NCBI RefSeq assembly: GCF_902167145.1
Contig: NC_050100.1
Location: 216,312,081-216,376,080 of the forward strand
DNA from: Zea mays
Lineage: Eukaryota; Streptophyta; Magnoliopsida; Poales; Poaceae
DNA: 64,000 bases
Direction of reading: 5' to 3'
Positions 54,189 to 64,000 of this stretch are shown piece after piece (position 1 is the first letter of the stretch; every line of letters begins with the position of its first letter). Under the pieces are notes generated by a model that ran no database searches, was not told the origin of the DNA, and worked only from the letters and a program-made list of their open reading frames with translations. The translations under genes were made by a program, and so were the position numbers.

Positions 54189-54985
54189 CAATACCAACAA
54201 CAATGTTACTTAACTGAATTTAATAGTCCTATTGTCTCATTGTGTCTAGCATATTGTGTTGAAACCAAGTCTTATGCAAGACCCAGCTTCTTACTATTTC
54301 TCTATTTAATTGCTTGCCACATCATGTTTTAGCTTATGTGACACTGAATTAATGCTATGGAAACTAGATGACATGGAAGGTTGTGACTGCTCTAAAGTGC
54401 TAAGATTAACCCCGGTAGTTATCTAAACAACTCTCTAAATCTTAAATTTAAAAATCGAACAGAAAAATACTTCTATAATTAATAGAATTGCTAAATTTAG
54501 TTTCTTGATATACAACCTCATTTACTCTCCACATTTGGCGACTTCATAGGAACTCACTAAATGTAATTGACATCAATTTCTTTACATTTGCGTGATTATT
54601 TTTTCCTTCTCACACAGTGAGGTAGCCAGCTACCGCACACTCTTATTTTCACTTTCTAGCACACGTGTGACACAAGTTTCTTCTTCACCGTCGGAACACT
54701 ACTGCACCATAGGTTGCACCAACGGACACCACTCACCAACAGGTCATGCTGACCGACCTTTTACTCTCCGGCCTCGACATTATTTGCTCTCAAGCATGTC
54801 GTTAGCGAGATCCGATGGGGCATGACTGTCAAAGCTAGATTCAAAATTGAGTTACCCCCTAAATATGAGTAATTATTAGAGACTAAACTATTTATTTACT
54901 TCCGATAGCTATTTAACAACTTGCTAAATATAGTTTTAGCAAGCTCTTTTTTAAGAAGTGCTAGAGTTGCTCTAAGTTTAAACAC
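54189..54985. other. Intergenic, no gene seen
   Basis: AT-rich DNA continuing the target region of element A. A 77-codon frame at 54592-54825 shows no domain. Confidence 0.4.
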
Positions 54986-54988
54986 TTA

Positions 54989-55329
54989 GGCCCTGTTTGG
55001 AAGTGTAGTATTTTTGCAGTTTTAAAACAATACTATGATATTTGATGATACTATAATATTGGAACACAAAAGGTGTTTGGTTTGTACAGACAAAACACCG
55101 TTTTAAATACAATGGTTTAGAGTTTTCGAAACTACACTCAGGACCTCGGTTTTCTTGTCCTCTCTATATACTTTGTTTTTTTTCCAATGAAAACAAACAT
55201 ATCTCTATTTTGAGCAATACCGTGATTTTATTGTGGTAAATTAATACCGTAGTATTTATATCATGTACAATTGTAAACTATAGTATTTTAAAACTAAATT
55301 ATTTCAAAATTGAATTTCCAAACAGGCTC
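54989..55329. mobile_element. Tourist-like MITE
   Basis: A 341-bp element with inverted ends GGCCCTGTTTGGAAGT and AATTTCCAAACAGGCTC and TTA at 54986-54988 and 55330-55332. Internal 'ggtgtttggtttgta' near 55072 may be a second, nested end. Confidence 0.8.
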
Positions 55330-55332
55330 TTA

Positions 55333-56034
55333 AATTCTGCTACACCTCTAGCATTTCCAAACAGGCCGGCACGCTTCATCAGCATCTGTGGCTCTGCAGT
55401 CTGCGCCGTCCATCCGCTGGTGTTAGGCCAGGGGCCCACGCGGGCGCGGAGGGACCAACGGGCGACACACAGCGCCGCAACGGCCACGTGGGGACCACCA
55501 CGCGCGGTGCCTCGAGTGGGCTGTTAAAAACTCCATTAAACAAACCTGTGTAATTAAGCTCAAATATCTAGTTTCAGATTATGATGATATAGAAAGGAAA
55601 AATCGAACTAAAGAATTATGATAATGTAACCTCTCATGTTCCAAGGAAAGAAACAGGTCTGTAAAACTATATTGAAGTATTATCTTAATGTTTTATGGTC
55701 TAGAGAGATGTCCACTTGCTAGTTGCTACGACACCCAACGCTGAACATTCTCCTCAATCAAATTTGGAACCAGTACAGGGTCTTTACAAGAAAACGACCG
55801 ATACCGTCTCCGCCTTTCCTTCCTTTTGCGCTAGCTTCCACAGCATCACCACCGCCGCCCCAGCTCGCTTCCCTCCCCGCTACACGGACACGGCCGCTCA
55901 GCGCTCACCACCGCTTCCATGCTCCTCGCCTCGTCTCCCGCTCGCGAGACGTAGCTCCAGATCCTCTCCCCCACCCACGGCAGCACCGCATTACCCTCAG
56001 ATCCACCCCCGCGAGCCTCATTTCAGATCCACCC
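55333..56034. other. Upstream region of the aspartyl protease gene
   Basis: 55333-55540 is GC-rich, 55540-55720 AT-rich, and from 55800 the plus strand is C-rich as in a 5' leader. No clear TATA box. Confidence 0.4.
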
Positions 56035-59000
56035 ATGCGCCTCCCGGTCCTTTTCGCCCTGCAGCTGGTCGCCTTGGCGGCGGCAGCTTCGGCGGCCGAG
56101 GCCGCGGCGACGTTCTCCTCGAGGATGGTGCACCGTCTGTCCGACGAGGCCCGGCTGGAAGCGGGCCCGCGCATGGGGTTGTGGCCGCAGCGCGGAAGCG
56201 GGGGCTACTACCGCGCGCTGCTGAGGAGCGATCTCCAGCGGCAGAAGCGGCGGCTCGCGGGCAAGAACCAGCTCCTCTCGCTCTCAAAGGGCGGCAGCAC
56301 CTTCTCCCCCGGCAACGACTTAGGCTGGTGCGCCTCATTCCTAGTCCCTACCCCCGTTGGATCTTACGTCCCTCACCTTTTAACTGTTCTACTCCACCGT
56401 GAATGTCGTAGTGTTAACATTTTGTACAGCAACATTTTAAAAAAATCGGCGTCACTAGTTATATATAAAGAAGGATTAAATTTCTTCTGCCCGTTAGACC
56501 CGTACGGTTACATGCCATTTTGGCCGGGATAGCCGATAGCCTGTGTTTTACTGTCAGAGCTAGGCAGCTAGTGGGTACTATTAAACTGTGCATTACTGTT
56601 TTTAAATTCGGAGCTACGTGCTAAAGTTGTAAGCTAATCTTATTTCATCTAACTTTCGGTGTGAAGGTTATACTACGCTTGGGTGGATGTTGGGACGCCT
56701 ACTACCTCCTTTTTGGTTGCATTGGATACTGGAAGTGACCTGTTCTGGGTACCCTGTGACTGTATTCAGTGTGCCCCTTTGTCTAGCTACCGTGGAAATC
56801 TGGTATGCATCCCCTTTGTTTAGTAGCTTGATGTTAATATCTGAAGATGTCGTGTTGTAAAACAGCTGTCAGCTTGAGTTGGGACCTAAGAGAATCTGTT
56901 TTTTTTTCAAAGATATATGTGGCTTGTTCATGTAAAATTGCTGGTGCGGATGACGACATGTTCCTTGACATTTCTATTACATAATGCACAAACCTTGGTC
57001 GAAGAAACTAATACGTGCCATGTAGTTTGCTTTAATTTCCATTGACTACTAACATCACCGTCACCGATCTATGATATGTAAACTTCTTATCGTGTCTCTG
57101 CAGTCATCTTCAGTCTGAATTTCACTATAGTCACTGTTCTTGGCCACATACAAGTGTGGCGTAAAGTATGCACAGTTGCACACCATTATGTGACCCTGAA
57201 ATACCACACGAAAATATCATCTACGTTTTGATGGAAAATAATTTCTCCATCATTCGCGTACAGCTGCAATTTTGGCAGTTCAATTAAATTTGTACTACCA
57301 CCAAAATGGCACGTGGGTCATGCTACAAATCTCGTGTAATGGTCTAGTGTAAGCTGAACAAGCACAACTACAATTCATTGCCGATTTTAGCTATTACCTG
57401 TGTGACTGGCTTGCAAGTTTCATATTCATACTGGCTAGTTTTTGACTTAGGAGTACAAGTGGCAAGTACAAGTGGTGGTGTCATGTGTGAACTTTGGTTC
57501 TCTTCAATTTTGTTCATTTTAAGTTTCTTTTATTTCTTCGTAACAAGTGCAAAAACAAAGGAAACTACCATATTTTAAAGCATTTAAGTGCTTATTTCCA
57601 GTGATTGATCGGCAGGTGCTCCGTCGTAAATGGAGCATCTATTATGCAGGATAGAGATCTTGGAATATACAAGCCTGCCGAATCAACAACAAGTCGGCAT
57701 CTTCCTTGCAGCCACGAGCTATGTCAACCGGGTTCAGGCTGCACAAACCCAAAGCAACCTTGCACATACAATATTGACTACTTTTCAGAAAATACTACCA
57801 GCTCTGGTTTGCTAATTGAGGATTCCCTACACTTGAACTCCAGGGAGGGCCATGCACCAGTAAATGCTTCAGTTATTATTGGGTAATTTTCTGCTGCTCC
57901 CAGTCAACAGGAACTTTGTATTTTTGCTTCATCACCAGTACTGTTTTCATGGCATAAAGGAGTAATGCTACTAGACAAATCAGTGAATCACATTGTCCTC
58001 ACAAGGATCATTGTTAGTGAACAACATTTCCATTGCTGTACATTTACTGGTGAAGTACTCGTAGTTACTCTGTACACTTCATAGGTATCGGATATGTGCA
58101 TTTGCATAAGACATTAGTATGTTTAGCCATAGCCGCTTGCTCAGTCTTTGTCTTTTGATCTCATCTTGCGTTGTTACTGAGCTTCAATGCAATGTTGTAA
58201 CAAAATAACTGGAGATAGAGATGTTGCTAAATAGTCGATTGTCATGGTTTTCTGACTTTCTGGGACTTAGTTTTACTAACATAGTGTGCCCTTCTGGAAT
58301 AGCTGTGGTCGAAAGCAAAGTGGTGACTATCTGGATGGCATTGCACCGGATGGACTCCTTGGCCTTGGAATGGCAGACATTTCAGTTCCCAGTTTCCTTG
58401 CAAGAGCTGGACTAGTTCGGAATTCCTTCTCGATGTGCTTCAAGGAAGATAGTTCTGGGAGAATTTTCTTTGGAGATCAAGGAGTGTCCTCTCAACAATC
58501 CACACCGTTTGTTCCTCTGTATGGCAAACTGTGAGTGGCTCAAAGCAATCAACTTTTATAGTGGCTCTTGTAATTCTTTAAAGCGTCACTTACATCTTTG
58601 TTTCGTAATTTTGCAGTCAAACTTATGCTGTTAATGTCGACAAATCTTGTATTGGACATAAATGTCTTGAGGGTTCTAGCTTCCAGGCTTTAGTCGATAG
58701 TGGAACATCATTTACTTCTCTTCCTCCTGATGTTTACAAGGCTTTCACAACGGAGGTGAACGTCCACACATTTGCAGCTGGTCCGCTGATGAATATTTTT
58801 CAGTACTAATTACGTATAAATTTCAGTTTGACAAACAAATTAATGCTTCAAGGGTGCCTTACGAAGACAGTACCTGGAAATATTGTTACAGTGCTAGGTA
58901 ACTCCTGCCTCCATTTAGGTCTTAATTTCACTTGTCTGATTGTGTTGAAGGAATTTGCTGATATGTGATTACGTGCAGTCCTCTTGAGATGCCTGATGTG

Positions 59001-60088
59001 CCAACCATAATCCTGGCATTCGCTGCAAACAAGAGCTTCCAGGCTGTTAATCCTATCTTGCCATTTAATGACGAACAGGTATATCCTCTTTGTTGGGCAA
59101 GGGAAAAAAATAGTGTCCTCAAAATCAATCAGTCGAGATAGTCTTGTCAAGTGAATCCTAATTGGCTAACTGTGTCCTGCTGCTGTCAAGTCTAAGCTCC
59201 TGAATAGAAATGTGGCTCAGTTGAGCTTGCTTCTATAACATACTGATAGCTGATCTGAGTTAGTACATTTAAAGCCTACATGCACAACTTAGCTAACATA
59301 AATATTCATGTTGCTGAGTTTGTTTGATCTTAAAGTATGTGCAGGATAAATGCTTTTGTTTAGTTTGCATGACTGGTTTGCCCATAGACCCCTAGAATGT
59401 GATGTTTTTTTTATAAATGTCCTATCTGGAGAGGGGTTTAGGAGAATACAGGTTCTTCGGATTTAATGAGCTACCGATGCCTTATATAGTTGGATATTAC
59501 CATTCAGCATGCACATGGAATTTGTCTAGCAGCTGATCAACTTTATGCTGATTTATGTTACAGGGAGCGCTTGCCAGGTTCTGCTTAGCTGTACTGCCAT
59601 CAACGGAACCTATTGGAATTATTGGCCGTAAGTGCCCAGATGAATCTATGCGGTTTTGTTCTTTTGGTATTTAGTATCCATACATATAAAACAATTATCA
59701 AATGCAGAGAATTTCCTGGTTGGATACCACGTTGTCTTCGACAGAGAGAGCATGAAGTTGGGCTGGTACCGCTCTGAATGTAAGCCATCTGCCAGAACAG
59801 ACCAAACTGGGCCGGTACTCGGAAGTCTTTAAAGTATGTTAACGGCCATTTCTTGTGAACGCAGGTCGCGACGTTGACAACAGCACGACCGTGCCGCTGG
59901 GCCCATCGCAGCACGGCAGTTCAGAGGACCCGTTGCCGTCGAACGAGCAGCAGACTTCCCCGCCCGTGACGCCTGCAACGACAGGCACGGCTCCTCCCTC
60001 CAGTGCAACGACGAACCGACAGATGCTCTTTGCTAGCTCTTACCCGTTGCTGTTTCTGACAATGTCCACTGTGTTCTTCATCTCATGA
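56035..60088 (+). CDS. GPI-anchored-type aspartyl protease (pepsin-like, family A1)
   Basis: CDS join(56035..56327, 56667..56802, 57650..57882, 58303..58530, 58617..58755, 58827..58897, 58979..59078, 59564..59627, 59708..59779, 59865..60088), 519 residues, all introns GT-AG and in phase. A signal peptide (MRLPVLFALQLVALAAAASA) is followed by a basic propeptide-like stretch. The first catalytic motif is 'LVALDTGSDLFWVPCDC' (Asp about 118), the second 'ALVDSGTSFTSLPPDV' (Asp about 324). Cys-rich 'CSHELCQPGSGCTNPKQPC' is the plant atypical-type insert. The flap Tyr may lie in 'TYNIDYFSENTTSSGLLIED'. The end is Pro/Ser/Thr-rich and closes with a hydrophobic tail (LFASSYPLLFLTMSTVFFIS), as for GPI attachment at the plasma membrane. 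It resembles Arabidopsis aspartic proteinase-like protein 1/APF proteins. Substrate unknown. Confidence 0.92.
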
Positions 60089-60168
60089 GCAACTGATAAT
60101 CTGATATGCTGGTAATCGATAGCCCTCTGTATATTGTATGTGCTTTATATGTGGTGCCTTTTGCTCTA

Positions 60169-60519
60169 TTTTTTTTTGAGGAAACAGTAGGGAACTAAGG
60201 CCGATCCCTACTGAAATAGAATTAAACCAAAACAAACAAAAGTACAGAACGGTACAGCACAGGTTCAGGAGACAAAAAAAGGAGACTAAGGGGAAGTGTT
60301 TCTTTGCGCGTAGAATAACCAGAACAAAAACTTCCTGTTTACAGCGCTCCCAGGAGATAGCTTCTTCTCTGGAAATGAAGTTATTTTTGACTGACCAAAT
60401 ACTCCATCTCCATATAGAACGAAACCTTGAGCTGGGCTCTAAAACTTTCAAAAATCTCCAGAGACTCTAACGAGTTTGGCACCTGAACCATGGGGGTTGT
60501 CCATGGTGCCATCTGTTGC
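60169..60519 (-). mobile_element. 5'-truncated LINE 3' end
   Basis: The minus strand ends in an A run (nine T on plus at 60169-60177), and an 8-bp duplication TTGCTCTA lies at 60161-60168 and 60520-60527. The upstream minus-strand translation ('FRSIWRWSIWSVKNNFISRE', 'WERCKQEVFVLVILRAKK') resembles the C-terminal part of plant L1-type ORF2. It is in the 3' flank of the protease gene and antisense to it. Confidence 0.6.
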
Positions 60520-60527
60520 TTGCTCTA

Positions 60528-61425
60528 GAGGTTAATAGATCAGCTGTATTTTGCCCCCATCATTGGCCCTTGGGTGTCACTCTCACCTGTGCCCCGCTCC
60601 CGCGAGAATCGGTCTCAAAGTCTGAACCCTCTCGAGATAGGCTGTAGGCCGAGGCCCTGCGAATGTAGCAGGCGTCGCCCTGGCTTTTGCCTGACGAGCG
60701 CCTCATCCATCCTGAATTTCTCGTGCTAGCCTAGTAATCCCCAACTTGAAATGCAGCAATGTAACGTTCAGAAATGGCGCGGAAACGAGCATGCCCTCGC
60801 AGTCTCCTTGCGCATCATATTTCTTCGCGCCCACACGCATGGGGGGCCGGGTGATGGGCATGGCCAAATCCACTTTCCAAGGCTGCAGCGACGAAGGCGA
60901 TTTCTTGCACACTCTCACTCGCCCCCGATCGAACGCCCGGTGCGTGCTCTGCCTCTGCTGGTCTGATTTACCTACTGCAACACGCTATTGCAGCACCATT
61001 CCACTGCGCCGCGCAGCACAACCGTCGCAAGGGACGAGACCTCGCATCGCACCAGCACTGCACGGCGCCTCGCCTCACTTTTTCTCCCCCCTCGTCGTGT
61101 TCTCTTGTCAGCCTCCAACACAACACGCACACCCTCCCCTCTCCCCCGTCCCCTCCATCAGTCACAGTCCATCTCGCCATTGCATTTGCCTAGTTCAAAA
61201 GGCCTCCGAAGTCGCACAGTTCCTGCCGGCGCAGGGTGCCGGCCTCGTACATACAAAAGCCAGAGCCAGACAGTGTCACTCCAGAGCTGGCTAGCTAGTA
61301 GGCTCCTCCCCTCCCCCTCACCTGTTCGTCTGTTCCCCATTCTACAATACAGCTCGCAAGGGATCGCGTTCACCCCTCAGCCACCGGCTAGCAGCTAGAC
61401 CTTCAGGACCTTGCTGCATTCCCCC
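60528..61425. other. Upstream region of the HIPP gene
   Basis: GC-moderate DNA, C-rich on the plus strand from about 60980. Long frames here (up to 182 codons) show no domain and read as pyrimidine-rich leader. No clear TATA box. Confidence 0.4.
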
Positions 61426-62377
61426 ATGGGAGGCGCCATGAGGCAGCTGCTACGCTTTCTGGGAGCGAGCAATGGCCGCCCCAGGGAGAAGAAGACGAAG
61501 AGGACGACGCTGCGGCGGCGCCTGCTGGTGCCCACGGTGGAGCTCAGGGTCAGGATGGACTGCGAGCGCTGCGAGCGCGAGGTCAAGAAAGCGCTCTCCG
61601 GCATCAGAGGTTGGTCATCATCCGTCACTCTGGTCCCCTGTCTGTCCCCTACATACCCATCCATTCGCACCCAGCTTTCGTCGCTCGCTAGCATTGCGCC
61701 CCGGCCATGACCATGGCTCTTCTCTTCTGTGCCCTGACAATGAGCTAGATACATGCACTTACTGAGTCAGTCAGCAATGACCATCATGTCCTTTCGGCAC
61801 GAGCTTTTCCCAGCATAAGCATACCTTTGTTTTTCCCTGCAATAATGCAGCGGCATATGCCGGCCCTGCACCTAACAAGTAACAACATCCGAGCGACACT
61901 AGCGAAAGAATCTTCCGCTTCGAATCGAAGTGCTTTCGCGAGGAGTGGTTTACACCGACGATTAATGATAACCCTTGATGAGCGATGACGCTGTCGCCCG
62001 CAGGAGTGGAACATGTGGAGGTGAACAGGCCGCAGCAGAAGGTCACGGTGACTGGCGAGGTGGACCCGGTGGCGGTGCTGCGGAGGGCCCAGTCCACGTG
62101 GAAGAAGGCGGAGCCATGGCGGGGGCCGGGGCACGACCAGGACACTGCCGGCTACTACGCGACCCCGGCGGCCGCGGCCCTCTACGGCGTCGGGCCGGCC
62201 CAGCTGCAAGCCCACGACGGCAGGTGGGCCGACCCGGCTGCCTACTACTACTGCCGCTACCCGTACCCGTACCCGGCCCCGGGACTGAGCAGCGCGGAGG
62301 CGGCCGTCGTCGTCGGCGCCGAACAGATCAGCAGCCTGTTCAGCGACGACAACCCCAACGCCTGCTCCGTCATGTGA
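61426..62377 (+). CDS. HIPP: Heavy-metal-associated isoprenylated plant protein (HIPP)
   Basis: CDS join(61426..61609, 62004..62377), 185 residues. A basic N terminus is followed by one HMA domain with the metal-binding core 'RVRMDCERCEREVKKALSGI' (MDCERC), joined across a 394-bp phase-1 intron to 'RGVEHVEVNRPQQKVTVTGE' and 'VDPVAVLRRAQSTWKKAE'. The linker contains a Tyr/Pro-rich stretch (AAYYYCRYPYPYPAP). The C terminus 'CSVM' is a CaaX box favouring farnesylation. HIPPs are metal-handling or interaction proteins at membranes. Donor ATCAGAG|GTTGG and acceptor CCGCAG|GA fit the frame. The ATG at 61426 (CCCCCATGGGAGG) was chosen; another lies ten bases on at 61438. Confidence 0.93.
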
Positions 62378-62860
62378 ATGTGACGCTGACGCGTCGCCCA
62401 CGTGTGTTTTCGACACGCTGAGTCCAGCTCTCAGGCTCGGTGGGTTTTAGCAGACGGTAACAGGCGGCAGGGAGTAGCCGTAGCGTGCGTGGCTGCTACT
62501 CGTACGTGTGGTTAAATTAGTGAAGAATGCTTAGGTCGTCGACTACTCGACTGCACTGCGCCAGCAGAACGGAGAGCAAAGAAGCAAACCTCTGCCACTG
62601 ATAGATTCTGCTGATCTAGTGTGTGCGCTTAGATCCCTAAACCGTTCTTTGTGCTGCGGCTGCGACCAGGCAGTGGAACATGAGATCAGCTCTGAAGGTC
62701 AATATCTCTGTCTGTCCGTCTGTCTCTCTCACAGGCGCACACTAGCACTTGAATCTATCTCCCACTCTCTCTGTCCTCGTCTGGAACGTCGTGGGGGAAG
62801 CAAGGCGATGCATCATGATTGATCATAAGAATATAATATATCTAAAATGTGAACATATCT
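62378..62860. other. 3' flank of HIPP and intergenic DNA
   Basis: Probably 3' UTR to about 62550. A CTGT/CTCT-rich low-complexity run lies at 62705-62735. No gene seen. Confidence 0.4.
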
Positions 62861-63091
62861 GATGCACATAGAAGATTGATGCACATGGTATAAAAAATAA
62901 ATCATCACCATTCATTTTAGATTTAACGTCTCTAGTTATTTAGTATATTTTGCTGATGACACCCTTCATGGTGGTGTGTAGTGGTGGAATGTATTATTTA
63001 TAAATTGAATGATCAACTATAGACGTTAGATCTAAAATAAGTGGTGATGATTTAATATGTGCATCATGTGCACCAATCTTCTATGTACACC
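62861..63091. repeat. MITE-like element with long inverted repeats
   Basis: Arms of about 75-80 bp (left GATGCACATAGAAGATTGAT.., right inverse ..CCAATCTTCTATGTACACC) with a few mismatches enclose a 70-bp centre. Long arms suggest a Mutator-type MITE. The target duplication is not clear. Confidence 0.6.
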
Positions 63092-64000
63092 ATATACTCC
63101 GTATGTCCTCATCTAAAATAACTACTGGTCTCCCGTGTACATTAAGCTGTCCGAGAGCAATGGAGCTCGGTGCGCGGTGACACCATCAGGTTCAGATCCG
63201 AAGGGTGCACACGCTGAGGTGGTAAAACCGGCCTTTTCTTCTGCTAGTGCCAAGCCACCTTTTTTGTTGGCTCACTCGTCATCCCTGCGTATCAAATAAA
63301 TCGCCAATTCGCCATCCGTTAGCCCTCGGTGCAGCACGGTGTTGCGGCGGCCGTGTCCGGTGGGTGGGGTTGGCATCGGCAAAGGGTCCCTGAAAGTTCA
63401 AATGGATTCGGCAAAAGTCGTGCTCTCGCCCACCACTTGAGCTCGTCAATTCGTAAGACTTGACCTGCTGTGGTGAGTGGAGAGTGGTGAGTCACCTGAT
63501 CAGGCTTTACTGCAAGATTGGCGCCAGACGGGTCACGGGGTATGCTGGTAGTGGTAGTGCGTGCTGCCTTCGTCCAATGTTCTCGAAAAATAAAACCCGA
63601 AGAGCGCGATTCGTCCCGTCTCCGATTGGCCGACATGGACGGTGTTGTCTCCTGATTATGCTCAGACCTGCGTTATATTTTTTGGCATGTTGTATATACC
63701 AACACCACAGTCTCGGAATAATGGGATTTTCCAGCAGATCGTATAATGGATGATGACACGAGAAACCGATCAGGGTCTGTTCCCTTCCCTTGCCGTTCTT
63801 TAGTTAGAAAGAGATGCACCCTCCGCGGCTGCTAGTGGTAGCTATAAAGCCACTAGCCAGCCACCCCCGGACACTTTGGCTTTCGTTTCGTTCGTCACAC
63901 GCGGCATTTTACGTTACGAGTTTTGTTTGGACGTACCAAAGTGGACGGAAAGGGCCCATGGGCACTGTAGGAGCTAGCAAGGACACGGCGGATCGAGGTG
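63092..64000. other. Intergenic; possible promoter near the right edge
   Basis: No gene is recognisable. GCTATAAAG at 63841-63849 in a GC-rich setting, followed by CACTAGCCAGCC, could be a TATA box of a plus-strand gene starting beyond the window. Confidence 0.3.

Overview
This is plant nuclear DNA from a grass, almost certainly maize or a close Zea relative. The plant gene structures (GT-AG introns, CaaX and GPI tails, a plastid transit peptide), the many Tourist-type MITEs with TAA/TTA target duplications, and above all two very young nested copia (Sirevirus-type) retrotransposons point there. The species call is an inference; no database was searched.

Layout. 1-6.3 kb is repeat-rich: a PIF/Harbinger element that carries a transposase fragment and an RNase H1 N-terminal-like domain, a copia relic and several MITEs. 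At 6.66-7.40 kb lies an intact intronless gene for the chloroplast ATP synthase delta subunit. At 9.0-14.2 kb there is a tRNA-Trp half and a decayed PPR pseudogene split by a 3.9-kb hAT transposon (10021-13905) whose transposase frame holds three in-frame TAG codons. A TRM9-like tRNA wobble methyltransferase gene occupies 15.0-16.7 kb (minus). Old LTR debris fills 17.6-19.8 kb. A three-exon membrane-anchored ubiquitin-fold (MUB) gene spans 20.99-24.65 kb (minus), with a MITE and a SINE in its introns. 24.7-31 kb is intergenic with MITEs and a non-autonomous hAT. A FAF-domain-like gene with an internal duplication and a probable frameshift lies at 31.6-32.6 kb, and a MULE carrying a GRF-zinc-finger-like fragment at 34.3-35.7 kb.

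36.18-54.18 kb is one nested block. Outer element A has 1499-bp LTRs, an intact gag frame and no pol. Inner element B (43599-53062) is a complete copia element with gag and pol, inserted in A's left-hand-transcribed LTR with a perfect 5-bp duplication. A and B share primer-binding leader, polypurine-tract block and LTR design, so A looks like a gag-only passenger that could use the enzymes of a B-type relative.

55.0-64 kb returns to genic DNA: a ten-exon GPI-anchored-type aspartyl protease gene (56035-60088), a LINE 3' end, a two-exon heavy-metal-associated isoprenylated protein (HIPP) gene (61426-62377) and a terminal MITE.

The host genes are unrelated housekeeping or single-function genes; there is no operon-like logic. 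Splice sites and exon borders were worked out by eye from reading frame and GT-AG rules, without transcript evidence.
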